DNA of 64,000 bases from Candidatus Carbonibacillus altaicus (GCA_003050645.1 PEBX01000002.1:1-64000), one strand, 5' to 3'. Shown: positions 34,765-44,333, counted from the stretch's first letter. Translations and numbers: made by a program. The notes: generated by a model from the sequence alone, not told the origin.

Positions 34765-35577
34765 TCAGAGTGAATGCCTTAACTTCATCTCTTGCTCCTG
34801 GAGGCGTTCCTCCTGGAGGCGTTCCTCCATTGGGATGATGACAGTATGGTGACCGAAACGGTGAACGGCGACGGGGACGCCGTAGACCTGCTCGATCGTC
34901 TCCGGTGTCATGATCTCCCGACCGCCGGCGGCAAAGATCGTCCGATCTTTGAGGAATAAAAACCGGTCAGCATAACGCATGGCGAGGTTCAATTCGTGAA
35001 GGACCACAATGCCGACCATCGCATGCGAGCGGACGAGATCGCGGACGAGCGCGAGCACTTCAAGTTGATTGCGCAAGTCGAGGTTGTTCGTCGGCTCGTC
35101 CAATAAAAGCACATCGGGCTCTTGGGCTAGAGCCCGGGCGATGGCCACTTTCTGCAATTCCCCGCCGGATAGCTCGGTGAGCGGGCGAAGGCTGTAAGGC
35201 GCTAAGCGGAGTTGGTGTAAAATGCGCTCGACGATTTCATTATCCCTCCGACCGGTGTCCCAGTGAATGTGCGGAATACGCCCCAGGAGGACAGCGTCGA
35301 ACACGGTCATGGACGACTTTTCGTGCCGTTGCGCGACGTAGGCCACCTTCTGAGCGATTTCCCTGCGTTTCATCGACTGGAGGGCGCGTCCGTCGATGCG
35401 CACCGTTCCTCGATGCGGGATCAAAATCCGATTGATCAGCTTCAGCAAGGTCGATTTGCCGGCGCCGTTGTTGCCGAGAATGGCTAGAAGTTCTCCGCGG
35501 TTTAAAGAAAAATGGACGTTTTCTAGCACCGGCGTGCTTCGATAGCAAAACGACACGTCTTCGACCTGGATAATCAT
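34765..35577 (-). CDS. Metal-chelate ABC transporter ATP-binding protein (FecE type), 270 aa
   Basis: Walker A GNNGAGKST, signature LSGGELQKVAIARAL, Walker B VLLLDEPTNNLDLR and the H-loop VVLHELNLAMRYADRFL are intact. It energises import by the permease encoded just upstream. The C-terminus includes a duplicated EERLQ, encoded by a 15-bp exact tandem repeat at 34795-34824. Confidence 0.93.
   Translation of the reverse strand: MIIQVEDVSFCYRSTPVLENVHFSLNRGELLAILGNNGAGKSTLLKLINRILIPHRGTVRIDGRALQSMKRREIAQKVAYVAQRHEKSSMTVFDAVLLGRIPHIHWDTGRRDNEIVERILHQLRLAPYSLRPLTELSGGELQKVAIARALAQEPDVLLLDEPTNNLDLRNQLEVLALVRDLVRSHAMVGIVVLHELNLAMRYADRFLFLKDRTIFAAGGREIMTPETIEQVYGVPVAVHRFGHHTVIIPMEERLQEERLQEQEMKLRHSL
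34795..34828. repeat. 15-bp tandem duplication in ATPase 3' end
   Basis: CTCCTGGAGGCGTTC is present twice in exact tandem (34795-34809, 34810-34824), duplicating EERLQ in the protein. Confidence 0.95.
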
Positions 35578-35647
35578 CGTTCATCCCCTTTTTCCGGCTT
35601 CGTTCGACGCTTATTCATTTTTGAATGCACTTTCCCCGTAAGGTCTT

Positions 35648-36709
35648 TCAACGCCGGCCGTCTCGGGCTAGAATGGACAAGAACACCGGCGCGCCCAGAA
35701 CAGATGTCACGATGCCGACAGGCAGGATGACGGGTGCCACGATCACCCGTCCGATCGTATCGGATGCCAGCAAAAGCAACCCGCCCATGGCGGCCGACGC
35801 CGGGAGCAAGGTGCGGTGGTCGCTGCCGATGACCCGTCGCATGATGTGGGGCCCGACCAGGCCGATAAAACCGATGACGCCGAGGAAGGAGACGATGACG
35901 GCGACGACAAACGCCGCCCAGAACAGGCTTCCGAGCCGCACACTTTCGACGCTTATGCCCAGTCCCTTGGCCGTCTCCTCTCCGCTGTCGAAGGCGTTGT
36001 AATGCCATCGGTGGAACAGGAAGAAGATCGAGGCGAGGACGACGGCAACGGCCATGATAGCAAGTTCGTTCCACGTTGCGCGGCCGAGGTCGCCGAAGGT
36101 CCAGAAGACGATCGAGGCGACAGTCACATCGTCAGCAAAGTACTGAATGAGCATCACTCCGGCCTGAAAGAGGCTGCTTAAAGCAACACCGGAGAGAACA
36201 AGGGCCTCCGGGGTGGCGCGAAAGAGGCGGGCGAGGGCGATGACGAGGAGCGTCGTCGAAAGCGCGCCAGCGAAAGCAAAGAGGACGACGATGTACGTTC
36301 GATTGATGAAGATGTGCTCAACGTTCAGCGCGCTACCCGCCTTGAAAAAGAAGATGGCGACAGCGGCACCGAACGCAGCGCCTTGGGAGATACCCAAGGT
36401 AAACGGGGTGGCAAGTGGGTTGCGCAGGGCGCTCTGGGTAACCGCCCCAGCGATGGACAAGCCGATCCCGGCGACGATCGCCGCGAGGATGCGCGGCAGG
36501 CGGATGCTCCAGAGAATCGTCTGAGCCCGCGCATCGCCTTGTCCCATCAAAGCGTACATGACGTCCGGGATCGTCAGACCCGCCGAGCCGGCAACCATTG
36601 CATACAAAGCCCATGCCGCGGTCAGCAGGACGACGACGCCGATTGCGCGCCACTTCCGGCGTACATACCCTTGATAGCGCCTACGGTTCGAGGATGAGTC
36701 GGTGACCAT
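35648..36709 (-). CDS. Metal-chelate ABC transporter permease (FecCD family), 353 aa
   Basis: About nine to ten membrane helices with the family blocks LPRILAAIVAGIGLSIAGAV, TQSALRNPLATPFTLGISQG, and GFIGLVGPHIMRRVIGSDHR near the C-terminus. It is a BtuC/FecCD-type homodimeric permease. Three bases separate it from the methyltransferase stop, so the two are one transcript. Confidence 0.94.
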   Translation of the reverse strand: MVTDSSSNRRRYQGYVRRKWRAIGVVVLLTAAWALYAMVAGSAGLTIPDVMYALMGQGDARAQTILWSIRLPRILAAIVAGIGLSIAGAVTQSALRNPLATPFTLGISQGAAFGAAVAIFFFKAGSALNVEHIFINRTYIVVLFAFAGALSTTLLVIALARLFRATPEALVLSGVALSSLFQAGVMLIQYFADDVTVASIVFWTFGDLGRATWNELAIMAVAVVLASIFFLFHRWHYNAFDSGEETAKGLGISVESVRLGSLFWAAFVVAVIVSFLGVIGFIGLVGPHIMRRVIGSDHRTLLPASAAMGGLLLLASDTIGRVIVAPVILPVGIVTSVLGAPVFLSILARDGRR

Positions 36710-36712
36710 GCT

Positions 36713-37702
36713 TCAACGTCCTCTCTGCGCCCCATTCGAGCGTTCGGTGTCGGTAGCCTCCTCTTTGCCTGTACGAGGTATCGCACCGGCCATCGCTTCG
36801 GCGATGGGGCGTCCGGCGGTCGCTGAACGGTCTTTGACCGGCCAGTAGAGCCAGGCGATTTTGACTTCGACCGTTTGACGGATGACGTTGCTTGCTTGTT
36901 CCTCGGCGATCGCGCGCACGGTCTTTTCGACCGTTTCGTCCAGGCGGGCTTCGTCCACCAGCTGAAGGCGCATGAAATGCCGGAAATGTTCGATCGCCTC
37001 GTCCACGGTGAACGATTGCTCCCAGCGCTCATCGATGTAGCGGATCGACGGAAAATAGCCGTTCAGCCACAAAAGATTGAATGCGGCATAAATGCGATTC
37101 ATCGGCCGCGTGCCCGAAGACAGGCCGAGCCGCGCGCGTATGCGCCGGACGAACGGATCCCGACGGTCAATGAAACTGCTTAAAAAACATCCGCCACGGC
37201 ATACCCGAAGCATTTTATACAGTGCTTCCGCGTTGCGGATAGCGGGCGTCATCGAAGCAAAAACGAGATCGAACGCCTGCTCCCATCCTTGTGCAGCGAC
37301 GTCGAGCTCCTCCCAAACGGCCGTCTGGAACGCCGTCCGTTCGGAGATCCCGTAGTGCGCGGCATTGTCCTTAGCGCGGGCGATCATCTCTGGGGCGATG
37401 TCGATGCCGGTGACGTGGTGACCGAGCTTGGCGAAGGGGATGGCGTACGTCCCGGGACCGCAGCCGATGTCCAGGATGTGCGACGCCTCATGCAGCGCGC
37501 CGAGTTCTTTCAGCCACGCATACAGTTCCTCAAAGCGGCGGCGATGTCGGGAATCGATCAAGTGGTCGCTGAACGATTGTGCCCGCCGGTTCCAAAACGC
37601 TTGCTGCGCTTCATAGCGTGGCCCGTGGTCGTCCCACAGTTCTGTGAATATCGATAGTAGGGAGTGACGAGCATCATCATCCATTAAGCTCATTCCTTTC
37701 AT
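36713..37702 (-). CDS. Class I SAM-dependent methyltransferase linked to the metal importer, up to 329 aa
   Basis: Motif I ILDIGCGPGTYAIPFAKLGH and GIDIAPEMIARAKDNA define a class I methyltransferase. The C-terminal half is variable and ends in a charged tail. Its tight link to the importer suggests it modifies a metal chelator or its metabolite; the substrate is unknown. Three in-frame ATGs (37702, 37693, 37684) are possible, and the third has AAAGGA at a good distance. Confidence 0.85.
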   Translation of the reverse strand: MKGMSLMDDDARHSLLSIFTELWDDHGPRYEAQQAFWNRRAQSFSDHLIDSRHRRRFEELYAWLKELGALHEASHILDIGCGPGTYAIPFAKLGHHVTGIDIAPEMIARAKDNAAHYGISERTAFQTAVWEELDVAAQGWEQAFDLVFASMTPAIRNAEALYKMLRVCRGGCFLSSFIDRRDPFVRRIRARLGLSSGTRPMNRIYAAFNLLWLNGYFPSIRYIDERWEQSFTVDEAIEHFRHFMRLQLVDEARLDETVEKTVRAIAEEQASNVIRQTVEVKIAWLYWPVKDRSATAGRPIAEAMAGAIPRTGKEEATDTERSNGAQRGR

Positions 37703-37712
37703 TCCCCTCTCT

Positions 37713-37736
37713 CTTCCGGCTTTCCTTCCGGCTTTC
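37713..37736. repeat. 12-bp tandem duplication
   Basis: CTTCCGGCTTTC occurs twice in exact tandem upstream of the methyltransferase gene. Confidence 0.9.
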
Positions 37737-37872
37737 GCGCCGATACGGCTTTTTTGTATGGCCGAGGATCCGCTTTGTGATGGCTTTCGCCCGTGACGGC
37801 CCGCGCCTCGTGGTTTTGGTCGATCAGCGCATCGATGATCCCCCCGGCGTTCATGCGACGAACAAGCGGCAG

Positions 37873-38020
37873 TCAGACCGTTTCTTCAGATTGGCGGATC
37901 AGGGTTTCCCAGTCGATGAGGCGGTCGCTCACGCGGCGGATCAGGTGCAGGTCGTGGCTGATCACGAGAAGCCCCAGGCACCGTTCGCGAACGATCGCCA
38001 GCACGGCGTGAAAGAGCTGT
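37873..38020 (-). pseudogene. ABC transporter ATPase C-terminal fragment (NikE/Dpp type)
   Basis: LFHAVLAIVRERCLGLLVIS, then HDLHLIRRVSDRLIDW, matches the H-loop end of nickel/peptide-type ATPases. All earlier motifs are missing. It may be the relic of an older nickel importer next to nikR. Confidence 0.65.
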
Positions 38021-38028
38021 GTTCCGAT

Positions 38029-38050
38029 ATGTAACACAATGATGTTACGT
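38029..38050. promoter_or_regulatory. Palindrome, possible operator
   Basis: ATGTAACA and TGTTACGT, seven of eight positions complementary, flank a six-base centre. It lies upstream of the metal-importer operon, but the ATPase fragment stands between. It does not match the E. coli NikR site GTATGA-N16-TCATAC. Confidence 0.35.
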
Positions 38051-38336
38051 TTATTCAAATGTATAGCACGATAGAGTGTAGTGTCAAGTTCGAGGTCGTA
38101 GTCCCTGGACCATACTATAACAGCTTTTCGAATCGAACTTCGGTGTTGTGTCTGAAAGGAGCAATTTTTAAGGAGCAGCATGAAGTGTGGCTGATGGCGC
38201 GGTGGACAATATAGAGCCTTAGGACCTATCTTTTATCTGCCGTCGCACGTATGAGGCACTTGCCTTGTTCCTTTGCCGTGGCGTCCAGTTCTCCTCGGAC
38301 ATACTGTATTTGCAGGCGGCGAAAGGAGGTGACATC

Positions 38337-38891
38337 ATGCGTTGCTATAAACAGTCTTATGTTCCAACCAAGAAAAGCAGGGGACCGAAGATCATCATCC
38401 GTCCCACATGTCGGCCGACGGTGATCTGCCAGTGTCCGCAGCCGACGGAACCCCCGCCGCCGGGAAACGGTGGCGGAACGCCTACCACCCTTGGATTTCT
38501 CAGCAGCTCCAACGTCGGCGGACTCGTCAACATCGGCGTCAACGAGCCAGTGTCTTTCAACACGCCTGGGGTCCAGGTCGGTGACGACATCGTCGCCTTG
38601 AACACCACGACATTTTCGATTCAGCGCCCCGGCTTCTACGTCGTACAATTTTATCTGTACACCGTTGCCGCCACCTTGCTCGGCACGGTCAATGTCCAGT
38701 TCAGCGGGACCGGCGTGCCGAATCCGAACGACGTCCCCTTCAGCCTTCTTCTGGCCGGTGTCAACTTAAGCGGTGCGGTCGCCTTTGAGGCAAAGACCCC
38801 GGGAACACTGCAACTTATACAGTCTGGCCTCGGGCTGAGCCTGAGCACGAGCGGCACAAACGCCGTCATCCTCATTCGTCGGATCGCCTGA
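38337..38891 (+). CDS. BclA-C-terminal-like spore-surface protein, 184 aa
   Basis: The N-terminal 45 residues are Cys/Pro-rich (RPTCRPTVICQCPQPTEPPP) and end in a Gly linker. The rest is a beta-rich domain with VNIGVNEPVSFNTPGVQVGD, FSIQRPGFYVVQFYLYT and GLGLSLSTSGTNAVILIRRI. This is the TNF/C1q-like trimer domain found at the tip of BclA exosporium filaments. No collagen-like Gly-X-Y region is present. ATG at 38337 follows AAAGGAGGTGA. It is likely exposed on the spore surface. Confidence 0.78.
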   Translation: MRCYKQSYVPTKKSRGPKIIIRPTCRPTVICQCPQPTEPPPPGNGGGTPTTLGFLSSSNVGGLVNIGVNEPVSFNTPGVQVGDDIVALNTTTFSIQRPGFYVVQFYLYTVAATLLGTVNVQFSGTGVPNPNDVPFSLLLAGVNLSGAVAFEAKTPGTLQLIQSGLGLSLSTSGTNAVILIRRIA

Positions 38892-38925
38892 GCTTTCGAC
38901 CGGGACGCTGTTTTTACGATCTGAG

Positions 38926-39120
38926 TCAACCTGATGTTAGCCGCCAAGCCGCCTGGGCGATCGCCTGGGTGGCCTTTTTCGGCTTGTCGGTTTGGGCGTC
39001 CACCGAGATGAACAACATGCCGCAGGCACTGTGCCGCATGACGCCTTCCACGTTCTCTGGCGTGATGCCGCCTATGGTCACGATCGGAAGCGCGATGTCC
39101 GCCTTTCGGAGGCGCGTCAC
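38926..39120 (-). pseudogene. thiE: Thiamine-phosphate synthase C-terminal fragment
   Basis: LPIVTIGGITPENVEGVMRH matches the phosphate-binding end of ThiE/TenI. Only about 60 residues remain, and a stop lies immediately upstream in frame. The 39120-39399 stretch upstream holds no recognisable gene. Confidence 0.75.
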
Positions 39121-39399
39121 GAGCTACGGCTGACGAGTACGCGGTGTGCTGGACGCTGTCCGAGATAGTATGGTGTAAGGCCGAAGCCGCTAAGATTTGA
39201 GCGGGCTCCTCCTTTTGGCCGTCGCCGTGCTCTCCGCCCTTGACGACCATCATCAGATTGACGACGCGCCGTTCAATCCGCTGTTTTTGGACTCGATCGG
39301 TACCGGCCTTGATAATGGTGAAAGGGGATAGCTGCCGGTGACGTCCTGTGATTATCTGCGTTGCGCCCCTACGGCCTCGCACAGGCGATCGGACAAGGT

Positions 39400-42300
39400 T
39401 CAGCGCACCGCTTCGGCGTCGGCTTCGGTCAGGGACAACAGCGCCCGGACGTCCTCTTCCGTCAAGCGGAATGCGGACGGGTCTTGTTCACTCTCGATCA
39501 CCCGGTCGAACAACGCCTGCTTTTTCATCTGCAGGGCGTACATTTGCTCTTCAATGGTTCCTTTGGCGATCAAGCGGAGCACGAGGACGGGATTTTTCTG
39601 CCCGATCCGATGCGCCCGGCCGATGGCCTGGGCGTCCACCGCTGGATTCCACCACAGGTCATACAGAATCACCGTGTCCGCTCCGGTGAGATTCAGCCCC
39701 GTCCCCCCGGCCCGCAGGGAAATGAGGAACACGCCCCGTTCACCGGCGTTGAATGCGTCGGCCATGGCCAAACGATCTTTGGGTGGGGTGCGGCCGTCGA
39801 GATAAAAGGCCTCGATTCCTTCCTCGAACAAGCAAGCGCGAATGCGCTTTAGCATCTGGGTGAACTGGGAGAAAACTAATGCCCGGCGCCCCGCCGCCCG
39901 GTAGTCCCGCAGCAACTCCAGAAGGGCTTCCAGTTTGGCGGAGTTTCCGGCGTACTCCGGCACCACCAAAGCCGGGTCGGCGCAGACCTGGCGCAGCCGA
40001 GTGATTAGGGCGAGGATGGCGATGCGATTTTCCGTCAATCCGCCGTCCTGCATGAGCTGCTGGGCCTGAAGTTGGGTGTCGTTCAAGAAGGCCAGGTAGG
40101 CCGCCTTCTGCTTGTCGTCGAGCTCCACCCAGTAGATCATCTCCGTGCGCTCCGGGAGGTCTCTCAGGACATCTTCTTTTGTCCGCCGCAGAATAAAGGG
40201 GCGGACCCGGCGCCGGGCCTGTTCCGGCGTAAGATCTTTGAACCGCTGAAGGGGCGGGAAAAGTCCCGGCATCAAGGTGTGAATGATCGACCAGAGATCG
40301 TCCAGGGCATTTTCAATGGGCGTCCCGGTCAGGGCGAACCGCTTCGGGGCCTGGATCTGTTGGACTGCCCGGAAAATCTGGGTGGTGTGGTTTTTGACGG
40401 TCTGGGCTTCGTCCAAAATCAAATGTTCAAAAGGGATGTCCGCATATTGGGCGATGTCTTGCCGGAGCAGCGGGTACGAGGTGACGACGATGTCCCAATC
40501 ATGCATATTTTGCAGTTTCTGATTCCGGCTTTCGGGTGGCCCGTCCACCACAGTGACCCGCAGGGAGGGGGCGAAACGGCGAAATTCGGCCTCCCAGTTA
40601 TACATCAGCGAAGCCGGCACCACGAGGAGGGAGGGTCGATCGGTGGGCGCCGTCTCTCGCTCGGAGAGCAAAAAGGCAATGGTTTGCACTGTTTTTCCCA
40701 GGCCCATTTCATCGGCGAGGATACCCCCGAGGGAGTATTGAGCGAGCGTCTTCATCCAGCGAAAACCGGTAAGTTGATAGGGGCGCAAAGCGGTGCGTAG
40801 GCCCGCCGGCGGTGCGATTTCCAAGGCTTCCGGGTCACTTATGGACTCCACCAAAGTTCGAACGGCCGCGCTGTACCGGGCCACGCCCCGGGTGTCGTCG
40901 GCGTCCACGAGGAGTGCCGTCTTGTACAGAGGCACGCGAAATTCTTGGGTATCCCGGCCTTTCCGGGAAGAGGATCGCGCCTCTCCCAACACCGTTTGGA
41001 GCACCGATCGGGCCCTGCGGAAGGATTCATCTTCTAGGGAAAGAAAGGCACCGGATTCGAGGTGCACGTAGCGCATACCCCGCAGCAGCGCTTGCCGAAT
41101 CTGTTCGACCTCCGCCGGATCGACCCCGTGGACGTCAAAACGCACGGTGAGCCAGCCCCCGGACGGGTCGAGATCGAAGCGAATCTCCGGTTGTGGCTGA
41201 ACGTCGGTGACGTAGGCGGAGGCACCATCGGACAGGTAGAGACTGACGTGGTCTAAGGCCGTCAAGGCGGGAACTGTTTCGTGAAAAAACCGATAAAGCG
41301 TTTCGTCCTCTTTTGGGACGGATAGTTTCGCCTGTCCTCCGGGACCCGGTTTGACGGTTACAGGGCTTTCGTTCAGGATCGAAATGACCTGCATTTCCCG
41401 ATCCATGTCTCTGATGTAAATTTTATCCATAGACGGCGAGACGGAACGATCGGCCTCCTCATTGGAGGGTTTTGGCGTAGATCCGGTCACCGGGCGGAAC
41501 ACCGCATTTTCGTAATGAAAAGAGACGTCCAAGGACAGGGCGTCGGGTCCCTCGTCCACAAGCACCTCGGTGCGCAGGGGGAATTTTGCAATCCGTTTCG
41601 ATAAAGACGGTTGGACCCGAATTTTGCCGATTGTCTCCAGAGCCGGAACGGTCAAGGACAGGGCGGTGCCCACCAGATCCCTGGGGATGGAGAGATAGGG
41701 CTGGGGGCGCTCGTAAGAGCGAAAAAACCCGCCGGGCCTCGTTTCAGAGCGGAGCGCCTGCATGAAGCTGGAGACCAGATTGTCCTCCTGTTCGGACAGG
41801 CGATACAATGTTCCGTCCACCACCAGCCACCGATAAGCCGCCAAGTACTCAGCCCGGGCCAAGGGAGCGAGATCCAAGCGAATGCCTTCTTCCGTGGTTT
41901 TGTCGCCCGGAAGCAGGCGGAATTCCAATCCCGCACTCGGCAAGGGATCTTTGGCGACAAAAATGCGCGCCGGGGCGGCGTTGTCGAGGGTCATGAAGAT
42001 CTGTCGACCGCGAAGTTCGTCAAGCAGCGCGTTCGCCGCCGCCGGGGGCAGCGCTATACGACGGTCGCCGAGTTTGCGTTCGTAAGAATAATAGCCATTC
42101 ACCGAGCGATAAAAACTTTCTTCGGCCATCACTTGGCTGAGCACACGCATTGCCGCCAAATCCTCAGAGCCGATATCGTGCAACTCCGGCTGATACGAGA
42201 ACCTCGGCGTCAGGGGGTGGGAGGTGCCGATCTGAACATCCCGGATAAAATCCCGGATATTCTTCACCACAAAAGTGCGGTCTACCCCGGCTTTCAGCTC

Positions 42301-42969
42301 AAGGTTCACGTGGCCCTCGTGAACGAGAATATATTCGATAGAAAGGTGTGAGGTGACCTGCCGTCCCGGGGCGGGGACAGGCCCAGTCGATGTCCCGCTC
42401 GGTTGGTGTTCTAACTCCAGCAAATCTTCCAACCTTTGGATGAGGCCGGTCACTGCTGTACGGTTCTTCTGGAATTCCTCTTCCCGAGTCTGGTTGGCGC
42501 GGGTGGCTCGTGGTTTGCTGGCGCTCGTCGTATGGTCATCCCGGGGCTTTGGACCTACCGCCATGCCAGCCTCGTCCTCTGGGGCTGGAGTATTTTCCAA
42601 GACTGCGGAGGAGCGGTGACCTATACGTCGTTGGCCAGTCGGATCGACGTCGGGCTCCAGAAAGCCATGCTCAAGTAGATACAACAGTGCTGCCGCGATA
42701 TGTTTGCACACACCCATGCGCCCAAACGCTGGGCAGGAACACGACAGGCGTTCCAGGTTGCCCTGATGGTCTTCGAGAATGACCCGGTATTCCTTGCTTC
42801 CCAAGACGGAACATTCCCATCGCAGTCGACCGTTGGTCGTATGATCTCCTTCGGGCGGACTGGTGAGTTGCACGCGCCCTTGATTTGCGTAACGTTTTCC
42901 GCGATTAAAAGTGGCTCGGTCGCCGATCAATGCCAAAATCTCTCTCGATGTGGTCGGAAACGGCTGCAT
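39400..42969 (-). CDS. SWIM zinc-finger SNF2/RapA-family helicase, 1189 aa
   Basis: An N-terminal SWIM finger has ligands C77, C79, C88 and H90 (CSCPAFGRMGVCKH). A long middle region precedes the SNF2 motor. The motor has Walker A DEMGLGKT near 745, the DEAQ box near 848, LTGTPIENALDDLWS, and motifs V-VI with SLRAGGTGLNLTGAD and QAIGRAHRIGQ near 1115. It is a DNA translocase or remodeller of the HepA/RapA-SNF2 type common in Firmicutes; the target is unknown. It stands alone on the minus strand. Confidence 0.92.
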   Translation of the reverse strand: MQPFPTTSREILALIGDRATFNRGKRYANQGRVQLTSPPEGDHTTNGRLRWECSVLGSKEYRVILEDHQGNLERLSCSCPAFGRMGVCKHIAAALLYLLEHGFLEPDVDPTGQRRIGHRSSAVLENTPAPEDEAGMAVGPKPRDDHTTSASKPRATRANQTREEEFQKNRTAVTGLIQRLEDLLELEHQPSGTSTGPVPAPGRQVTSHLSIEYILVHEGHVNLELKAGVDRTFVVKNIRDFIRDVQIGTSHPLTPRFSYQPELHDIGSEDLAAMRVLSQVMAEESFYRSVNGYYSYERKLGDRRIALPPAAANALLDELRGRQIFMTLDNAAPARIFVAKDPLPSAGLEFRLLPGDKTTEEGIRLDLAPLARAEYLAAYRWLVVDGTLYRLSEQEDNLVSSFMQALRSETRPGGFFRSYERPQPYLSIPRDLVGTALSLTVPALETIGKIRVQPSLSKRIAKFPLRTEVLVDEGPDALSLDVSFHYENAVFRPVTGSTPKPSNEEADRSVSPSMDKIYIRDMDREMQVISILNESPVTVKPGPGGQAKLSVPKEDETLYRFFHETVPALTALDHVSLYLSDGASAYVTDVQPQPEIRFDLDPSGGWLTVRFDVHGVDPAEVEQIRQALLRGMRYVHLESGAFLSLEDESFRRARSVLQTVLGEARSSSRKGRDTQEFRVPLYKTALLVDADDTRGVARYSAAVRTLVESISDPEALEIAPPAGLRTALRPYQLTGFRWMKTLAQYSLGGILADEMGLGKTVQTIAFLLSERETAPTDRPSLLVVPASLMYNWEAEFRRFAPSLRVTVVDGPPESRNQKLQNMHDWDIVVTSYPLLRQDIAQYADIPFEHLILDEAQTVKNHTTQIFRAVQQIQAPKRFALTGTPIENALDDLWSIIHTLMPGLFPPLQRFKDLTPEQARRRVRPFILRRTKEDVLRDLPERTEMIYWVELDDKQKAAYLAFLNDTQLQAQQLMQDGGLTENRIAILALITRLRQVCADPALVVPEYAGNSAKLEALLELLRDYRAAGRRALVFSQFTQMLKRIRACLFEEGIEAFYLDGRTPPKDRLAMADAFNAGERGVFLISLRAGGTGLNLTGADTVILYDLWWNPAVDAQAIGRAHRIGQKNPVLVLRLIAKGTIEEQMYALQMKKQALFDRVIESEQDPSAFRLTEEDVRALLSLTEADAEAVR

Positions 42970-43324
42970 GTGTATCCCCTCGGACGGTCAAAGATTCTCA
43001 TATTCTTAAACATCTTCTTAAATTATATACCACCTGGCGAAGGGCTTGGGAAGCGTAAAGAAAAATTACGAACGTCCGGCCACCGTTTTAGGCCTGTTGG
43101 ATCGGATCCCAGACGGAATCGAAGATCGGGGCGTAGGGCAGGTTTAGTTTATCATTAGCCTATTCAGAATACGTCACCCGTCCCATGCGGAACTGGGCCG
43201 GGGTGAATCCGATCCGGAGTTCACGGGACGGCAAGGCTTCGGTCATGATCCGTTTAACGTTTTCAACGATCAATCCGCTTTACGGGCTTTAATCAACAAG
43301 AAATGGGGGGTGGTCATCAAACGT
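42970..43324. other. Gene-poor stretch before rplU
   Basis: A minus-strand stretch at about 43160-43300 reads NVKRIMTEALPSRELRIGFT, then PAQFRMGRVTYSE before a stop. It may be the end of a lost gene, but I cannot name it. Nothing else is supported. Confidence 0.4.
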
Positions 43325-43353
43325 TTGACAGCGCTCGTTTTTCATGGTACACT
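43325..43353 (+). promoter_or_regulatory. Sigma-A promoter of the rplU operon
   Basis: TTGACA at 43325-43330 and TACACT at 43348-43353 with a 17-base spacer and a TGG extension before the -10. Confidence 0.7.
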
Positions 43354-43403
43354 GCATACGTTCGTATGAATAAGAACAGTGTGCAACTTGTACACTGCTA
43401 CCG

Positions 43404-43500
43404 CATGCCGGATGGTTTATAAGTGGTCAGAGATGGGGCGCATGTAAACGAGTTTTAGCGTTTTGGCGCAAAGATCCACCACCGGGCAGCGAGTCTTAAC
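43404..43500 (+). ncRNA. Probable L21 leader (ribosomal autoregulatory RNA)
   Basis: CCGCATGCCGGATGG, then AGTGGTCAGAGATGGGGCGC, and a closing GGCGCAAAGATCCACCACC give the layout of the Bacillales L21 leader upstream of rplU. Recognition is from pattern memory; a covariance search is needed to confirm it. Confidence 0.5.
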
Positions 43501-43519
43501 ATGAAAAGGAGGGAAAGCG

Positions 43520-43831
43520 GTGTACGCGATTATTGAAACCGGAGGCAAACAGTACCGGGTTACGTCAGGCGATATTCTTTATGTAGAAAAACTGCCGCAA
43601 AACGAAGGCGAAAGTGTCGTCTTCGATAAAGTGCTGATGCTGGGTGACGGCGAGACGCTCCAAGTTGGGACACCTTATGTGGGTGGCGCTCAGGTGAAGG
43701 CTGTTGTGGAGAAGCAAGGTCGTGGCAAAAAGATCGTCGTTTTCAAGTACAAACCGAAGAAGAACTATCATAAAAAGCAAGGGCATCGCCAGCCGTATAC
43801 GCGTGTACGGATCGAAGCCATAGAAGTTTAA
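43520..43831 (+). CDS. rplU: Ribosomal protein L21 (bL21), 103 aa
   Basis: [20 protein letters not shown] at the N-terminus and [20 protein letters not shown] at the C-terminus are diagnostic. Length is normal. GTG at 43520 follows AAAGGAGGG. First gene of the rplU-prp-rpmA operon. Confidence 0.98.
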   Translation: MYAIIETGGKQYRVTSGDILYVEKLPQNEGESVVFDKVLMLGDGETLQVGTPYVGGAQVKAVVEKQGRGKKIVVFKYKPKKNYHKKQGHRQPYTRVRIEAIEV

Positions 43832-43853
43832 GACCGGTGAGCTGGGACATGCA

Positions 43854-44216
43854 ATGATCGAAGTTATGATACAGCGCGAGAAAAGAACAGATGCAGGCGG
43901 TGAGCGCTTCGTCCCGCGTTCCATCGTCATTGAAGGGCATGCGGGATATGCCGATCCGGGGTATGATCTCGTATGTGCTGGTGTGAGTGCTATCACGCTG
44001 GGGATAGCCAATGCCATTGTGTCTTTAACAGGAACGGATGCAGTTGAGCGTATCGGCAAAAGCGGTTATTTGCATTTTGCTTTGCCTGAACATCTGGATC
44101 CTATCGTTGAAGAGAAAGTAATCCTACTCTTAGAAGCGATGCTTGTCGCGCTTCAAGCGATGGCGCAAGAACACGGCGCTTATATACAGGTTAACGATTC
44201 CCTGGAGAAATCTTGA
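43854..44216 (+). CDS. prp: Ribosomal-processing cysteine protease Prp, 120 aa
   Basis: The catalytic pair is visible: His in IVIEGHAGYADPG and Cys in DLVCAGVSAITLGIANA. Prp removes the N-terminal extension of ribosomal protein L27, which is required for translation in Firmicutes. It lies between rplU and rpmA. The ribosome site is weak, so coupling to rplU is likely. Confidence 0.95.
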   Translation: MIEVMIQREKRTDAGGERFVPRSIVIEGHAGYADPGYDLVCAGVSAITLGIANAIVSLTGTDAVERIGKSGYLHFALPEHLDPIVEEKVILLLEAMLVALQAMAQEHGAYIQVNDSLEKS

Positions 44217-44242
44217 AGCGTTCCAATCTTGAAGCGCTCCAT
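44211..44242. repeat. 16-bp tandem duplication after prp
   Basis: TCTTGAAGCGTTCCAA and TCTTGAAGCGCTCCAT lie side by side, spanning the prp stop codon. Confidence 0.85.
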
Positions 44243-44333
44243 TATTGACGCGATTTAAGGGATTTTATCGGTGATGTACGAACAGTATGTGAACGCTCTT
44301 AGAGCTTGCTTCATAACTTAGGAGGTGAGGAAA

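Noticed and set aside
35574-36074. Alternative minus-strand frame in the permease gene
   Set aside because: Arg/His-rich and fully inside the FecCD permease.
38651-39382. Minus-strand open frame across the spore-surface gene and thiE fragment
   Set aside because: Antisense to a well-supported gene; composition is that of a shadow frame.
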